Assembly: GCA_029204225.1 (NCBI GenBank)
Contig: CM055109.1
Span: 22,160,422 to 22,224,421, forward strand
Direction of reading: 5' to 3'
Source of the DNA: Diphasiastrum complanatum
Taxonomy: Eukaryota > Streptophyta > Lycopodiopsida > Lycopodiales > Lycopodiaceae
Length of the DNA: 64,000 bases
In this document: positions 8,811-19,799 of the stretch, one piece after another
How positions within the stretch are numbered: position 1 is the first letter of the stretch
How the letters are laid out: each line of letters starts with the position of its first letter
The notes under the pieces: generated by a model
Told to the model about the DNA's origin: nothing
Seen by the model: the letters and a program-made list of their open reading frames with translations, nothing else
The model's database searches: none
Translations under genes and position numbers: made by a program

Positions 8811-10700
8811 CTATGTTTCAAACTTTGAACTCTCTGGAAAATTATAGCAACCAAACAATAAATGTGAGTGATGACCATTTGCTTGCTTGTCTTCTCCAAC
8901 TTTGTCCCTTCTTGATATGTCTCCACCATAAAACTCCATGAATGAGCCTCCATCTCCATCTTGCCACAAGATATCATCAAACCTTGATGACTTGGCCATG
9001 AATGAGTGACATAATGAACCTCCATTAGCTTCATTTCCATCAGCAAAACCAGCCAAGAATGCTAGTACAACTCCAACAATAAGATATTGCAAGACAATGT
9101 AGCTAGTTTGTCCATATCTTGACAATTTGCACACATCCACATGAAATAGCTCAAACATGAGATAGAACAAGTAAAGTAAACTTGAACAGCACTTCCTTGC
9201 TGCTCCTTTGACCTTACTTGAGTCTTCAATAAGCTGCAAAAATATATCCATAACATCTTTGCCAAATAACCTTCCTTTGATGCTCTTGACTAGCTCCAAA
9301 TTGCCACCTTTCCTTTTGTGTTGTTGAAGCCCTTTGAGACCAACCTCTTGATCTTCCTCTTGATCATCAAAGTCATTGAACAAACTTTGTTTTCCAGATC
9401 CATTACTTGCTTTTCCAGTATGAAAAACATGAGAACCAATATCCACTTGCATAGCATCATCTACACAAGAAAATTCTTCAAAACATGTGAATAAAGCAAA
9501 GTGAGTCGCTTCCACTTGCTTACCTTTCTCTTGATCATCAAAGATATCAAAGATATAAATATCTTCAGACCTGAACCTTTGGAAATACTCCCTCTCAAAC
9601 ATATGATCTAGGATCAACAAGATCTCATCAATGCTTGATCTCAATCTTCCATAAAGGTTAGTGAAAGCAATGTCACCAATGTCACCATCATAAATCAAAA
9701 GATAGATTCCAAAATTTCCATCCAACATGAAGTAGAGTAGGTGAAGATGAGTATCAAACCTAATAAATCCAGCCTTCTTGAGTCCATAACAAACCTCAAT
9801 AAGCTCACCAATGAGATCTCCCTTGTCTTGAAGAAATTGCCTCTCGATTTGCTCCATGTAGTCTTCTCCAACCAACCTTTTGACATCTCGATCATGAATG
9901 ATCAATTCACAATCATAGAATCCTTTGAGTTGATGAAGAGATGTGAGATCCATGCCTTGTATCTTCCCAAGAACCAATCTTCCATTGCTCTTTCCTTCAT
10001 AAGACTCCCTCTTAATGATTGCATCATAAGAAGTAGAAACCTCAAAAACATTAGAATCCATGAAAAAAATGATTAGTACCTTCAACATAAGGATGATTGA
10101 AGTACTCTCTTTTTTCAAACAAGAACTTTTACTCAATGTTTTAGGTAATATATCATATGATAATGATTCTTCCTCACTATCATTCACAATGACATCATTC
10201 AAAGTGCATCCTACTTTGAACTCTTCACATACTTCTCTTCTTCTTGACTTGTGACTATCTCCCTCACTAAGTCTCTTGATAGAACCATTTGATCTACTCT
10301 CTTTATGAAGACATGTGACTCCACTTGCTGGAAAAATGACTTTCTTGGAATCATAACAAAATAATGTAGAAGAACCATCTCCTTCACGAATGCACCTAGC
10401 AACATCTTTTTCCATATGATCAAAGAAATCATTTGGCAACAATCTTTTCCAAGGAAGAATCTTCTCCTCCATTGATGAAGTTAGCTCTTTCCTTAACTTT
10501 TGCATGCTTGCACTTGCCATGAAGAACCTTTGAAACACCATCATTATCCTCAAGACTAGCCAAGTTAGCACAAAGATGAACATCTCCAAGAAGCATATTA
10601 GATCTTGATCTAGAAATAACATAAGGAAGCTTTTTAGACTTTGCATAAGATCCACCAATCTTATTGATGCTAAAAGGGAATTTTGGAAAGTTGAGACCAA
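8811..10700 (-). CDS. Long ORF of family A replacing integrase/RT (up to 629 codons), unknown function
   Basis: An unusually long open frame for a decayed region. The part from 10700 to 10429 overlaps gag-protease in another frame and may not be used; a Met at 10415 follows the gag-protease stop closely. It is not a normal pol. Short stretches recall copia: 'VCYGLKKAG...FDTHL' and 'YLLIYDGDIGD' resemble the RT 'LYGLKQA' and 'YVDD' regions, but the catalytic motif is scrambled. 'EKGKQVEATHFALFTCFEEFSCVDDA' matches the integrase-RT linker seen at 5811-5905. The C-terminal block ('GFADGNEANGGS', 'DDILWQDGDGGSFM') recurs at 34758-35045. A hydrophobic stretch lies near residues 515-550. I interpret it as a rearranged, internally deleted pol kept open by chance or by selection, with no assigned function. 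Confidence 0.45.
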   Translation of the reverse strand: MVSTFQNSLLASIRLVDLMQSLKSFLMLFLDQDLICFLEMFIFVLTWLVLRIMMVFQRFFMASASMQKLRKELTSSMEEKILPWKRLLPNDFFDHMEKDVARCIREGDGSSTLFCYDSKKVIFPASGVTCLHKESRSNGSIKRLSEGDSHKSRRREVCEEFKVGCTLNDVIVNDSEEESLSYDILPKTLSKSSCLKKESTSIILMLKVLIIFFMDSNVFEVSTSYDAIIKRESYEGKSNGRLVLGKIQGMDLTSLHQLKGFYDCELIIHDRDVKRLVGEDYMEQIERQFLQDKGDLIGELIEVCYGLKKAGFIRFDTHLHLLYFMLDGNFGIYLLIYDGDIGDIAFTNLYGRLRSSIDEILLILDHMFEREYFQRFRSEDIYIFDIFDDQEKGKQVEATHFALFTCFEEFSCVDDAMQVDIGSHVFHTGKASNGSGKQSLFNDFDDQEEDQEVGLKGLQQHKRKGGNLELVKSIKGRLFGKDVMDIFLQLIEDSSKVKGAARKCCSSLLYLFYLMFELFHVDVCKLSRYGQTSYIVLQYLIVGVVLAFLAGFADGNEANGGSLCHSFMAKSSRFDDILWQDGDGGSFMEFYGGDISRRDKVGEDKQANGHHSHLLFGCYNFPESSKFET

Positions 10701-11988
10701 TCTCCTTTTTCATTCCATCCTTTTTGTTAGCCATAACAAAAGCATCAAGCTTGAAAAGTCTACCTTGTTTATTGCCCCTAGCAACCAAGATTTCTTCCTT
10801 GATAATGAAACAAGCATCACCCTCAAACTTTACCATGTATCCTTTCTCTATCATTTGACCAACACTTAGCAAATTCTTTGAAAGTGAAGGAATGTAAAGA
10901 ACACCTTCAAGTCTTGATTTCCTGTTAGTAGAGAGATAAATAGGAATTAAACCAATACCTTCAATCACACACTCACCACCATTGGCCATGTGAATTGCTT
11001 TCTTGGCTCCATCATAAGTGACCAAAGAAGTAAAGAACTCCTTGTGACTAGTCATGTGTGAACTAGGTCCACTATCAATCCACCATGAATCTTTGTCACC
11101 TTCACTTGATATTGGACTTGAAGAACACATCAAAAGAGAATCACCACCACCTAGATCCTCATCATTAGTAGTAAAGTTGATTTGCTTGCTACCTTCATCT
11201 CTTTGCTTCTTCAAACATTCATTTGCAAAATGTCCTTTGATTCCACAATAAAAGCATTTGAACTTAGACTTATCTTTCTTTTTGCCAAAAGAAGAAGTCT
11301 CACCTTGATCTTGTCCTTTAGACCACTTGCCTTTGCCTTTGCCCTTGAACTTGCCTTTGATGAACATAGCCTCCTCTTCACAATGAGATGTCGATGTAGA
11401 TCCACCTCCTCTTGATTGAAGCCTATACTGCTCATTCACCAAGATCTCTTGCAAATCCACAATACTTGGCAAAGTCTTTTGAATAGCAAAACGTTGAACA
11501 AGATTAGCATGATCATCCAAAAAGCCATTAAGTATAACTTGAACAAGTTCTACCTCCTTAATGCTTTCATCAATACATGCTAACTCATCATTGAATGCTT
11601 TAACCCTAAAAACAAAAGCATGAGTACTCTCTTCCTTCTTTTGCAAAATTTGAAAGTTTTGCCTCCTAAGAGTAAGCACTCTTGATGTAGACTTGGATTC
11701 ATAAAGCTTCTTCAAAGCTTCCCAAGCCTCCAAAGATGATGTGCACTTACCAACTTCCTTGAGAAGTTCATTGGTAACATTCATCTTGATTATGTGTAGA
11801 GCTTTCTTTGCTCTCTTGTCATACCTCACTTGATCTTGTTGAGTTGCTGGTCTCTCCTCCAAACCTACAACAATCTCCATCAACTCATTCATCTCCAATA
11901 AGGACTCCATCCTCACCTTCCAAGTATAATAGTTGATTGAGGTAAGCCTATCATTGCCTTCCAACATGAATCCACCACTTGTAGCCAT
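10429..11988 (-). CDS. gag: copia gag-protease polyprotein (family A)
   Basis: The start is set at the MATSGG Met (11988), because the gag at 42359 starts with the same residues; the frame is open 23 codons further upstream. The first ~200 residues form a gag domain of the UBN2/Retrotran_gag_2 type ('SINYYTWKVRMES', 'AWEALKKLYESKS', 'VQVILNGFLDD'). A Lys/Gly-rich tract is followed by the CCHC zinc knuckle 'CFYCGIKGHFANEC' (about residues 245-258), which binds RNA. The aspartic protease follows, with 'WWIDSGPSSHM' (about 302-312); DSGP replaces the usual DSGA. GAG-pre-integrase text ('SRLEGVLYIPSLSKNLLSVGQ') then breaks off into non-integrase sequence. It could still encode particle protein and protease but not a complete pol. 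Confidence 0.85.
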   Translation of the reverse strand: MATSGGFMLEGNDRLTSINYYTWKVRMESLLEMNELMEIVVGLEERPATQQDQVRYDKRAKKALHIIKMNVTNELLKEVGKCTSSLEAWEALKKLYESKSTSRVLTLRRQNFQILQKKEESTHAFVFRVKAFNDELACIDESIKEVELVQVILNGFLDDHANLVQRFAIQKTLPSIVDLQEILVNEQYRLQSRGGGSTSTSHCEEEAMFIKGKFKGKGKGKWSKGQDQGETSSFGKKKDKSKFKCFYCGIKGHFANECLKKQRDEGSKQINFTTNDEDLGGGDSLLMCSSSPISSEGDKDSWWIDSGPSSHMTSHKEFFTSLVTYDGAKKAIHMANGGECVIEGIGLIPIYLSTNRKSRLEGVLYIPSLSKNLLSVGQMIEKGYMVKFEGDACFIIKEEILVARGNKQGRLFKLDAFVMANKKDGMKKEIGLNFPKFPFSINKIGGSYAKSKKLPYVISRSRSNMLLGDVHLCANLASLEDNDGVSKVLHGKCKHAKVKERANFINGGEDSSLEKIVAK

Positions 11989-12059
11989 GTTGAAATGACC
12001 TGATCTTCTTCTTTCAACCTGTTCCAATGCACAAAGCACTCTCTTGAATGTCAACAAAT

Positions 12060-12370
12060 GAACTCAAAAATAAATCACAAAGATATGGAACCTCTCAAAT
12101 CTCTTCTCGCACTTCTAACTAGAAAATCAACACATAGAGTAGTGAAATCTTGATCAACCTATGATCTATCCTCAATCTAATGATTCTTGCCACTTCCTAA
12201 GATTGAAACACACTCAAATGAAGTTCAATAACCTCACAAACTAGAGATCCAATCAAAATTAGGGTTTTGACAAAATCACAAAAAAATGAATATCTCAAAT
12301 TCTACATGCAATTTCTAGAAACTTGATATATCTTCTTCTAGACTCCAATGAGACCTTCCTAATGCACCAT
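12060..12370 (-). other. Family A untranslated leader with primer site deleted
   Basis: It matches the leader at 41985-42350. The expected primer site and the LTR 3' end that lie between are missing: leader sequence ending '...TAATGCACC' joins directly to mid-LTR sequence 'ATTACAG' near 12370. Relative to the copy at 41128, about 400 bp are lost. Confidence 0.7.
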
Positions 12371-12839
12371 TACAGTACCCTACTGTATTTCACACATGTG
12401 GAACCGAAAATAGCAATAAATGAGCATTCTACACACAAGATTGCAAGATAACACCAAGATAGTGCACCAATGAGTAGTAGAGCCCAAAGAGAACCATGTA
12501 TAATGATGAAATGAGAGATAGAAGAGAGAAGATATGTCTCTCCACGAGTTACATCCTTTTATAAGTTTCCAAACCCTATTTGGCCACTTGGCTTTCCCTC
12601 CAAAATGTAAACCCTACTATTTTTGGGTCTAGATTCAATGTACCCAAAGTTCAAATTTGAATCTCTCTCAAACTTGACTACCAACTTCCCCACACTTTCA
12701 AAAAGTGTTTATTGAATGTATTTTAAACTAACATAACTTCAAAAAGTTTATCTCTAAGTCTTAAAATGAGTTTTGGCCTCTTATTAACAATTTACCAAAA
12801 TGTGACTAAACTAGACTAAACTAGTTGAAATCTCTCACA
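12371..12839 (-). repeat. Family A 5' LTR, truncated (469 bp)
   Basis: Shares its TGTGAGAG start and ~97% of bases (by eye) with 8108-8578, but lacks the ~185 bp at its 3' end. CACACATGTG at 12391-12400. It is followed by the second copy of the TTTTA target duplication. Confidence 0.85.
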
Positions 12840-12844
12840 TTTTA

Positions 12845-14109
12845 TTTGTGGAGAATCTAGTGGATGTTATTCTGCTATAGTTTATGGTCTATAGATGCTT
12901 GAGTATAGTTCTTCATTAGATTGGATCTCTAGTTATCATAGGGGACAGACAAGTCTATTAAGATGAATGAATGTTATTTTCTTTTATCTGGTGCTAGAAA
13001 TAGGAGCATTTAACTCAAAAGAGTATGTGAGATACTCAAAGTTGAGTTTTAATCATTGTATATCTTAATGATTCTCCTAAAGATTCTAATTGAATGAATT
13101 TTCATATCTTAGAATTTGGATTCTAGGGATATTTGTACTTGTAAGCTTATAAATTATCTGTCAGAGTTGTGGATAATTTTAGACTGTAATTATGGTTATT
13201 TTATTATTTCTTTAACTTTAATATCTTAAGTTAGGTTATTTCACCTAGTGCTTCAGGTAAATGCTTTACATGAAGGTAATGTTACTAACTTATGGTGAAT
13301 ATAACCCAGATGGGAAATTTATCGCTTAGTGTATTTTTTTGAACCCAAGTTGTACTCCAGTGTAGAGATTATCACTTGTAAAATAGGATTATCTTTGAGT
13401 ACTTGTTTGATGTGAAAATTAGACTAAGGATAATGATTTTCTAGGTTGATAATTGAATCAAGCATTGGAGCATATTCATGGTGTGGAATTAATGAAACTT
13501 TGATTAATAGCATTCTAGATTGTGATTTAGCCTTAGATTCTTGAGGTAGATTGTGATTTTCACTCTCCATGTGGTCTAGGTGCTAAGACAAAACTTTGGT
13601 AAGATCATTCACACTCCTTTGCTGGTTCCCCACATGTGTGAACATTCTGGCTTTTTCACAAGAATATTTCAACATTTTGAAAATTATACTTAACTGTGGT
13701 TAAGCACTAGTGACGTTTGATGTGACTAAAATAAGGTAGATTCATTTTCATGGAAAGTAGTGCGGATGCAAACAGAAGTTATAAAATGATATTTTAATTA
13801 CTTTATTGTTATTTTTCTCTTTCCTACATGGCATTTCTTATAGGGCCCTCTTTGGGCCCATATTTTCTCTAATGCCTCGGATCTGAGCATTTAGGGCTTC
13901 CTCTGATCCATCCAAGACCTAACCCTAATGTTTAACCTATCAGGCCATAAGATCCACCCTAATTGGGAATCAAGATCTTGAGAGCAAAAAAATGTAAAAA
14001 CTGTTATTTTTAGCTCCTAGAATCTCTCTAGCCTATCTATGGACATTTTGGTCTCATTCCAAAGGTACCATTCCAAAGCTAGGTTAGGGATATGAGTATC
14101 CTATGCTTT
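12845..14109. other. No gene seen
   Basis: This is the continuation of the interrupted target. 13809-13845 closely resembles 53732-53769 (shared core 'CCTACATGGCATTTCTTA'), so it holds a fragment of a dispersed repeat. CACATGTGTG occurs at 13631-13640. Confidence 0.4.
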
Positions 14110-14715
14110 TGCCACATGTGACATCCCACAACATGGCCCCAATGCAATATACAAGTGAAAAAATCAAACTAGCTTGTGTAATTTTAACAATGATTCCTAA
14201 ATTATAGGACCAAATTCCTTAAATTATGGAGGTGGTTAATCAACCTAGTCACCAACTTGGCAAAACACTAGGTTTAGGTAAGATTGACATATTAGGAAAA
14301 AAAAAGTCAATCATTCTCCTTATTACATGCCGTATTTTCACCTAACTTGAGAGGAGAAGAGCCCTATTGTACATACAATCCATCATTCCATAGTTAGGAG
14401 GTAGTGTTTTGAGAGCAAATTGGCAATCTTGAGTTTCCTTTACAATTGTCTTGAGTTTTTGTGAATGCTTTGCTATCCAAAATTGATTACACTTGATCTC
14501 TAATAACATGCCATACTGGAGTCCGTACCACACACGTGTGGAGTCAGGATTCAATGTTTGGTCAATGCTTTTGATTGCTCTTGATTGTGGGATCCAATAT
14601 TGCTTTTCTAGATCAAGATTTTGGGACTAGTTTTGCTATAGATAGGTGTATCAATCAATCAATCACTCTTGGAACCTTATGTAAGTCCATTTTTGGTCCT
14701 TTTACTATAATTTCA
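14110..14715 (+). repeat. copia family C 5' LTR (approximate borders)
   Basis: Directly followed by a primer site at 14719. Similar blocks are found at about 29711-30310 ('CTTATTACATGC', 'CACCTAACTT', 'ATGCTTTTGATTG', 'GACTAGTTTT'). The 3' end is probably TTTCA at 14715; the 5' end is estimated. It contains CACACGTGTG at 14531-14540. Confidence 0.6.
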
Positions 14716-14718
14716 ATA

Positions 14719-14731
14719 GGGTATCAGAGCC
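14719..14731 (+). other. Primer-binding site (initiator tRNA-Met)
   Basis: GGGTATCAGAGCC, one change from TGGTATCAGAGCC, after a short ATA spacer following the LTR. Confidence 0.75.
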
Positions 14732-15672
14732 AAGTACAATACGATAATCATTGATCAAAGGAAAATCCATTTTTAGCAAGTTTGTTGCTAGAAAGCTGGC
14801 CTTGAGAGGGCGAGTTGGAATCAAGTCTTAGGTTGAAGATCTGAAATCCAAACTTGGTAAGGGTCGGTAGTTGTACTTCCCACATGTGTGGGAACCTATG
14901 TACTAGCATTTAATCTTCATTACTCACAAGATCTAAACAATTTGAGTTTACATCATCTTGATGAGTTTCTTTGGTGCTAGTTCTATTTTAAGCATCAAAG
15001 TATGTTTGCCATCAATTACAAAGGGTCAGATTTATACAAAGGGTTGAATTTATGAGCCCCAATCCAATCCGATCCAAGGTCAAAGATGCTTGGATTTATT
15101 AGATTCGATATGATCTGATCTAGGGTCGAAGACGTCTAGATATTTTTCACCTCGATCTGATTCAATTCAGGGTTGAAAAATCACATTTTGATAGGATTGA
15201 CATTGGGTCAAAAAATAGGCTTGGGTTAGAAAAATTCGATCTTGAATTTTTTGATCCTTTGTTAATATTTTGAGCATAAATTCCAACACTCCTCCTTAAT
15301 GTGAATCCATTTTTTTGTCCAAAAACTTGTAAAATTGACTTGATTTGATAGTTCCTTGATAGAATCTCATCTTATCCATCATATTTTTGTGAGAGAGTGT
15401 GAGGGCTATGAATAGAAGTCCAAAGAGAGGGCTAGAGGTCAAATTTGAGATAGTCAAGACAAGTGAAACCTTTGTGAGTTTCTAGACTAAAATCACTTCC
15501 AATTTCTTGAGCATTGTTTTGTAGAAACCTTCCAATAAGTTCTATAAATCAATATCAAGGAGATCTTGCTACTTGAATCTTTTTGAATTCCAAGTGAGCT
15601 GCAAGTGAGAAAATTTTGGAAAAGAATTTATGGAGGGTCGAGAAGTACAATCTAGTATGAGTCATTAGGAAG

Positions 15673-16449
15673 ATGGGGTCCATTGGTGGATTCCTTCTTG
15701 AACCTAGTGAGAGGTTAAATTCTACAAACTACTCAATATGGAAAGCGTGGATGGAGTGCTCCAAGATCTCTTTGATATTGTCCTAGATGAAGAGTATGAG
15801 CCTCTTGGAGGATAAGAGTTGTTCAAATGCAAGAAGAAGACAAGACTAGCACTTCATCGCATCAAAATGAATGTTAGTAATGACCTCTTGAAGGAGGTAG
15901 CCTCTTGTACATCGTCCAAGGAAGCTTGGGATTTTTTAAAAGCTATATATGAATCCAAAAACACTTCAAGATTGTTTATGCTAAGAAACCAAATCTTACA
16001 AATCATGAGGAGAAGTGATGAAAGTGCACGAGTATGTGCTAAGGATCAAGTCTTTCAACAAAGAACTAGCTTCTATTGGAGACAAGATACTTGATAATGA
16101 GCTTGTACAAGTGATCCTCAATGGCTTAGGAGATGAGTTCTCCAATTTGCTTCAAATTTTTACCATCCAAGACGCTTTGCCATCAATTGATAAGCTCCAT
16201 AGTGTGCTAGTGGCTGAAGAGTGTAGGGCACTCCATGCAAAAGCTAGGATGAGTTCCTTATCATTGCAAGATGGATATGAGAAAGAAAATTTCTCATTCA
16301 AGGGCAAGAAGAAGACCAAGGGATCCAAGAAGGATCAAGCAAGGGAGTTCAAAGAGGAGGATCAAACATCAAGTTCAAAAGGAAAGATAGACAAGTCAAG
16401 GCTAAAATGCTTCTTTTGTAGAAAGAAGGGGCATTTTGTTAAATTATGA
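15673..16449 (+). pseudogene. copia family C gag, frameshifted and 3' truncated
   Basis: The start is taken at ATG 15673 ('MGSIGGFLLEPSERLNSTNYSIWKAWM'), followed by a frameshift or small deletion near 15780. Frame 15819-16094 gives 'RIKMNVSNDLLKEVASCTSSKEAWDFLKAIYESKNTSR', and the adjacent frame from 16015 gives 'VHEYVLRIKSFNKELASI', 'VQVILNGLGDEFSNLLQ' and a Lys-rich tail. The zinc knuckle 'CFFCRKKGHFVKL' breaks off at 16449 after the histidine, before the last cysteine. The closest relative in the window is the gag at 30922-31377 (minus), with 'LVQVILNGLGDEFSNL' shared. The unrelated sequence after 16450 shows a truncation. Confidence 0.8.
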
Positions 16450-19338
16450 ATAGACCAAAAAAATGAATTTGCTACCATAACAAGATAAGTGTAAATTGCA
16501 TCAGGCCCCATATTGGCATATGCGATATTTATAGCAAATAGAATGACTTAGGGCTGTTGAGGAGGAGACGCCAAAATTGTGCCAATATCAAGCACAAATT
16601 CATGAGTTGAGTACATAGATGATTAGCTTGCAGGACCGTGTAAAGTATAAAAAGGAGGACAACAAGATGTTATGCAAATGAAATGCTCAATACTTTGTTG
16701 GGATTCTTTGTGGTTTTATGGAGAATTGTCCTTGAAGGCCAATTTGTGATGCTTTTTTGGAGCGTTTTCTTGTGTAGATCAAATTTTTGCAGATCTGAAT
16801 TTTCCAGCAAGTGTAGTTTCATTTTAGGGTTCATTAATGATGAAATTAATGATGCATGCCAGTTATTTCCAATGATTTATAATTCTAGGCTATGTTTTGG
16901 TCAAAATTGCTTAGTTTTTCATGCTTTTTGGCACAAAATAGACAGTAAGAACCAAAATCTAGCAGGATCAGATGTAAATTGGTTTTCATGTATTAGAGAA
17001 AGAGTTGTATGTCATGAATTTCCACTTTATTGTGATGAAAAAAACTGAAAATCATAAATTTGGATAGTAGTTGGCTGTAAAACACCATGTACACCTTGTA
17101 AAGAGGTGAACCAAAGTCTTTTAAAGCTTTCTCTCAAGTTAGAGCCAAGAATTCCAGCAATTGAACTTGTAGGAAGTCAAAAAAGTTAAAAAAATGACCA
17201 TTTTTGGTGATTTTTGGGGGATGGATCTCTCCAAATCCATAAGGAGATCATTCTGGAATTATTTATAGCATGATTAGCATTCCTTTTTATCCTCCTAGCA
17301 AGCTATTAGACTTGTAAATTGATGGCCGATGGCTTGTGTACCATCTCCATCAAGTTTGAAGCTATTTTCACTTCTACAAATCAAGAAATCTTTGTTCTCA
17401 GCCTATACTACATCTTAGGATCAGTATAAATGCTTCATGGAAGTCTGATTGATTGTTTAAGACTTTTGGTAGCATCAATTTTGGGCTTGGATGGGTGTTT
17501 GCACGTTCTTGCATGATATTGTCTTGTGGAAATGCGCCCTACTATAGATTTTTTGACACTCTGATCTCACACGTGTGAAGCCTAGGTGGCAGGATGATGT
17601 GGCAAACAACTTGTTCACTTGGTCTTTCTTTGTACTGAGCTTTACGGCACCCAATTTGGTGTCCTATAGCCAAAGTTATGATCATTTGAAATTTTGTAGT
17701 TTTGTGAGTAAACTGACAAAATTTGAAATTGTTTTGATTGCATGCCAATCATTTCTTTAATTTGTAGTATTGTGCTTGCATGGATTGGTTGCATGCTGAT
17801 TCTTAGAGTGATTCTGCCATGCATGATGGATTTACAATCGATTTGAGTGGTTATACGCATGTGCTATGACAGTTGAATTACAATTCTGGGATATTAGCTG
17901 ACAAATTTCGTAAAACTGAAGTTTACGTAAACAATTTCGGAATGGCATTTTATGACTGATGTAGTGTGCTGTACATGCCAGTTTGACATTGGGTTAGTAA
18001 TATTAGGAATCAGACAGTGGTTCGATTTTTTCGATTTCGATTGCCTTTTGTACTAACAGTATTTTCGTTAGAATTTTTGAATTACGTAAAACATTAGAGA
18101 GTTCTAAATTCAAAAAAGACCCCTTGTAAAGATTCTTTTTATATTTTTTCTCAACTTTTTCTTACACATGGACCAATCAAAACACTAAAATTTGAAATCT
18201 ACGTAACGTAACTTTTTGAGTCCACATTTTCATTCCGCACTAAAAATGACATAACTTTTTAGTGGTAAGTCCAAATTTAGCGGAGTTTAATGAATTGGAA
18301 AGCGCTCAACAAGAGCTTTCCAATGATATGTTACATGACATACTTTTGAGCTACGATTAAAAAGTTATGGCAACTCAAAAGTATTAGTGTTATAATATTT
18401 TAATAATATAAACTACATCTTGCGCGGATTCTTAAAGGGTCTTTTTGGAGCTCAAAAATCCTCTAATGTAAAGCAAAAACTGAGTTTTTTGAAAAAAAAT
18501 CAAAATTTTGGTCATTTTTTTGTTATCTATGGAATCGGTTTAGATTAGTGAATTGATAAAACTGAGTTTATCAGTCAGAATTGGTCACAGTGTTTTCATT
18601 AAGGCTAAATTATTTTCCAATGGTAGATAAGTTAAAATTGACAAAAGAACCGCAATGAATTGCCAACAGTTTTTACTGTGCTGTCATGTTTTTAACTTTT
18701 GGAGTTGGGAACTCCTAGATTGAAAGTTAAAATTTGAATTTTTTTGCTTTTTTGTTGAATTTCAATTTGATTAAAATTTAAAATCAGTTACTTGTTTGAT
18801 AGTTTTCTAATCGATGCTGATCGCTAGAAATCAGTCCAGTGAACGTTTGTGCAAGATACTCGTCAAATTTGAATTAAAATCGTCAAACAATATGAAATGA
18901 CCAAATTGAATGAGTCGCAATAATATTCTTTATCTAGATAGTAAATCTGATAGGATACGATTCAAGAATTACTAAAATCCTATGCGAGGGATTTCCATTC
19001 ATGTAATTTCATATTCTGTGTTTGGACAAGTTTTGTCAATATTAACGGAGTAATGACAAACCAGTCAATAAAAAAGAGAAAACAGTCCAATTTTATTGGA
19101 AAATTTGTAATACTAGAAATTACATAACTAATTTCATTTTCGGTAAAATCCTATGGTGAATTTTATTCAAAAGATCAGATTAGTACTGTTTCACATACTA
19201 GTAAATGATTTTTTTTGATATATCAGATATTCAGCCCAAGTAAAGGACAAAAATGAAATTGTTTTAGACTTTTTTCTATAGTAATTAATTTTTAAACATA
19301 TACTAATGTCGTTACGTCTTCTGGGTACCATAGTTGAA
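16450..19338. other. No convincing gene; mixed repeat debris
   Basis: Near 16555-16680 a coiled-coil-like reading ('EEETPKLCQYQAQIHEL...') resembles gag-type debris seen at 31980-32200, but weakly. CACACGTGTG at 17578-17587. A hairpin with 7-bp arms (GGAAAGC / GCTTTCC) lies near 18297-18322. 18430-18475 resembles 53760-53800 ('TTCTTAAAGGG.CTTTTTG'), part of a dispersed repeat. The 121-codon frame at 16683-17048 shows no domain. Confidence 0.4.
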
Positions 19339-19431
19339 CGGTTTAGGGTTTATTTGTACATTTTACATTCTGTATGAGTTAGTGTGATAGAGTGACTATA
19401 CATGTTCTTCTTCCGGCTTCTTGTGGTGATA
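19339..19431 (+). repeat. Fragment of the LTR of the 46355-51609 copia family
   Basis: About 93 bp match the middle of the minus-strand LTR at 46355-46616, including 'TTTATTTGTACATTTTACAT', 'TGTATGAGTTAGTGTGATAG' and 'TTCTTGTGGTGAT', with only a few changes. No internal sequence accompanies it, so it is a truncated or diverged remnant. Confidence 0.7.
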
Positions 19432-19553
19432 TTTCGCCTTGAATTCAGTAGATTCTAGCATGTCCCAACTTGCATTTTGGGGTGTCACTCGATGTCGTTC
19501 AAGTGGCACCACTTCGAGTGGTAGAGGGTTTGGAGATGAGAGCGGTGTAAAGA

Positions 19554-19740
19554 GTTAGGGGGGGAAATGTTAGAATGTGGAGAGATTAGGGGTTACATTG
19601 GTGTGCTGTCCCTCCCTGATTGAGATTTTGTTGTGCTCTCCCTTCATGTGAATCAGATCCTTGTTGTTAATCTTGCATTTGACTATCCATGATTGCGGCT
19701 GTAGAGCCGTCAAAGTATTGTCCTGATTCTACTACGTCGT
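19554..19740 (+). other. Polypurine tract and possible LTR start
   Basis: AGTTAGGGGGGGAAA is directly followed by TGTTAGAATG at 19568, the usual arrangement at the 3' end of an LTR element. No second copy is in the window to define the LTR. Moderate to low confidence. Confidence 0.35.
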
Positions 19741-19799
19741 CTCCCTAATCATCCGTGGGTGTGCACGAATATAAAATTGTTGATGCAGGGCATGATCTG

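Larger units (their letters stand above)
7924..12839 (-). mobile_element. copia family A element with both LTRs, non-autonomous, TTTTA target duplication
   Basis: Bounded by TG...CA LTR ends and flanked by perfect TTTTA copies at 7919-7923 and 12840-12844. Minus-strand order: truncated 5' LTR (12371-12839), leader, gag-protease ORF, a second long ORF, polypurine tract next to 8578, full 3' LTR (7924-8578). The shared ~470 bp of the two LTRs differ at roughly 13 positions by eye, so the insertion is fairly recent for this window. The 3' part of the 5' LTR and the whole primer site are deleted (junction near 12370). Because the target duplication is intact, this deletion probably happened after insertion. 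No integrase core or intact RT is present. Confidence 0.85.

Noticed and set aside
10429-10700. N-terminal 90 codons of the long family A ORF as genuine protein
   Set aside because: They overlap the gag-protease frame on the same strand, which has clear homology; the second ORF more likely begins near 10415.
16683-17048. 121-codon open frame
   Set aside because: No domain, no homologous copy in the window, and composition like its non-coding surroundings; expected by chance in 64 kb.
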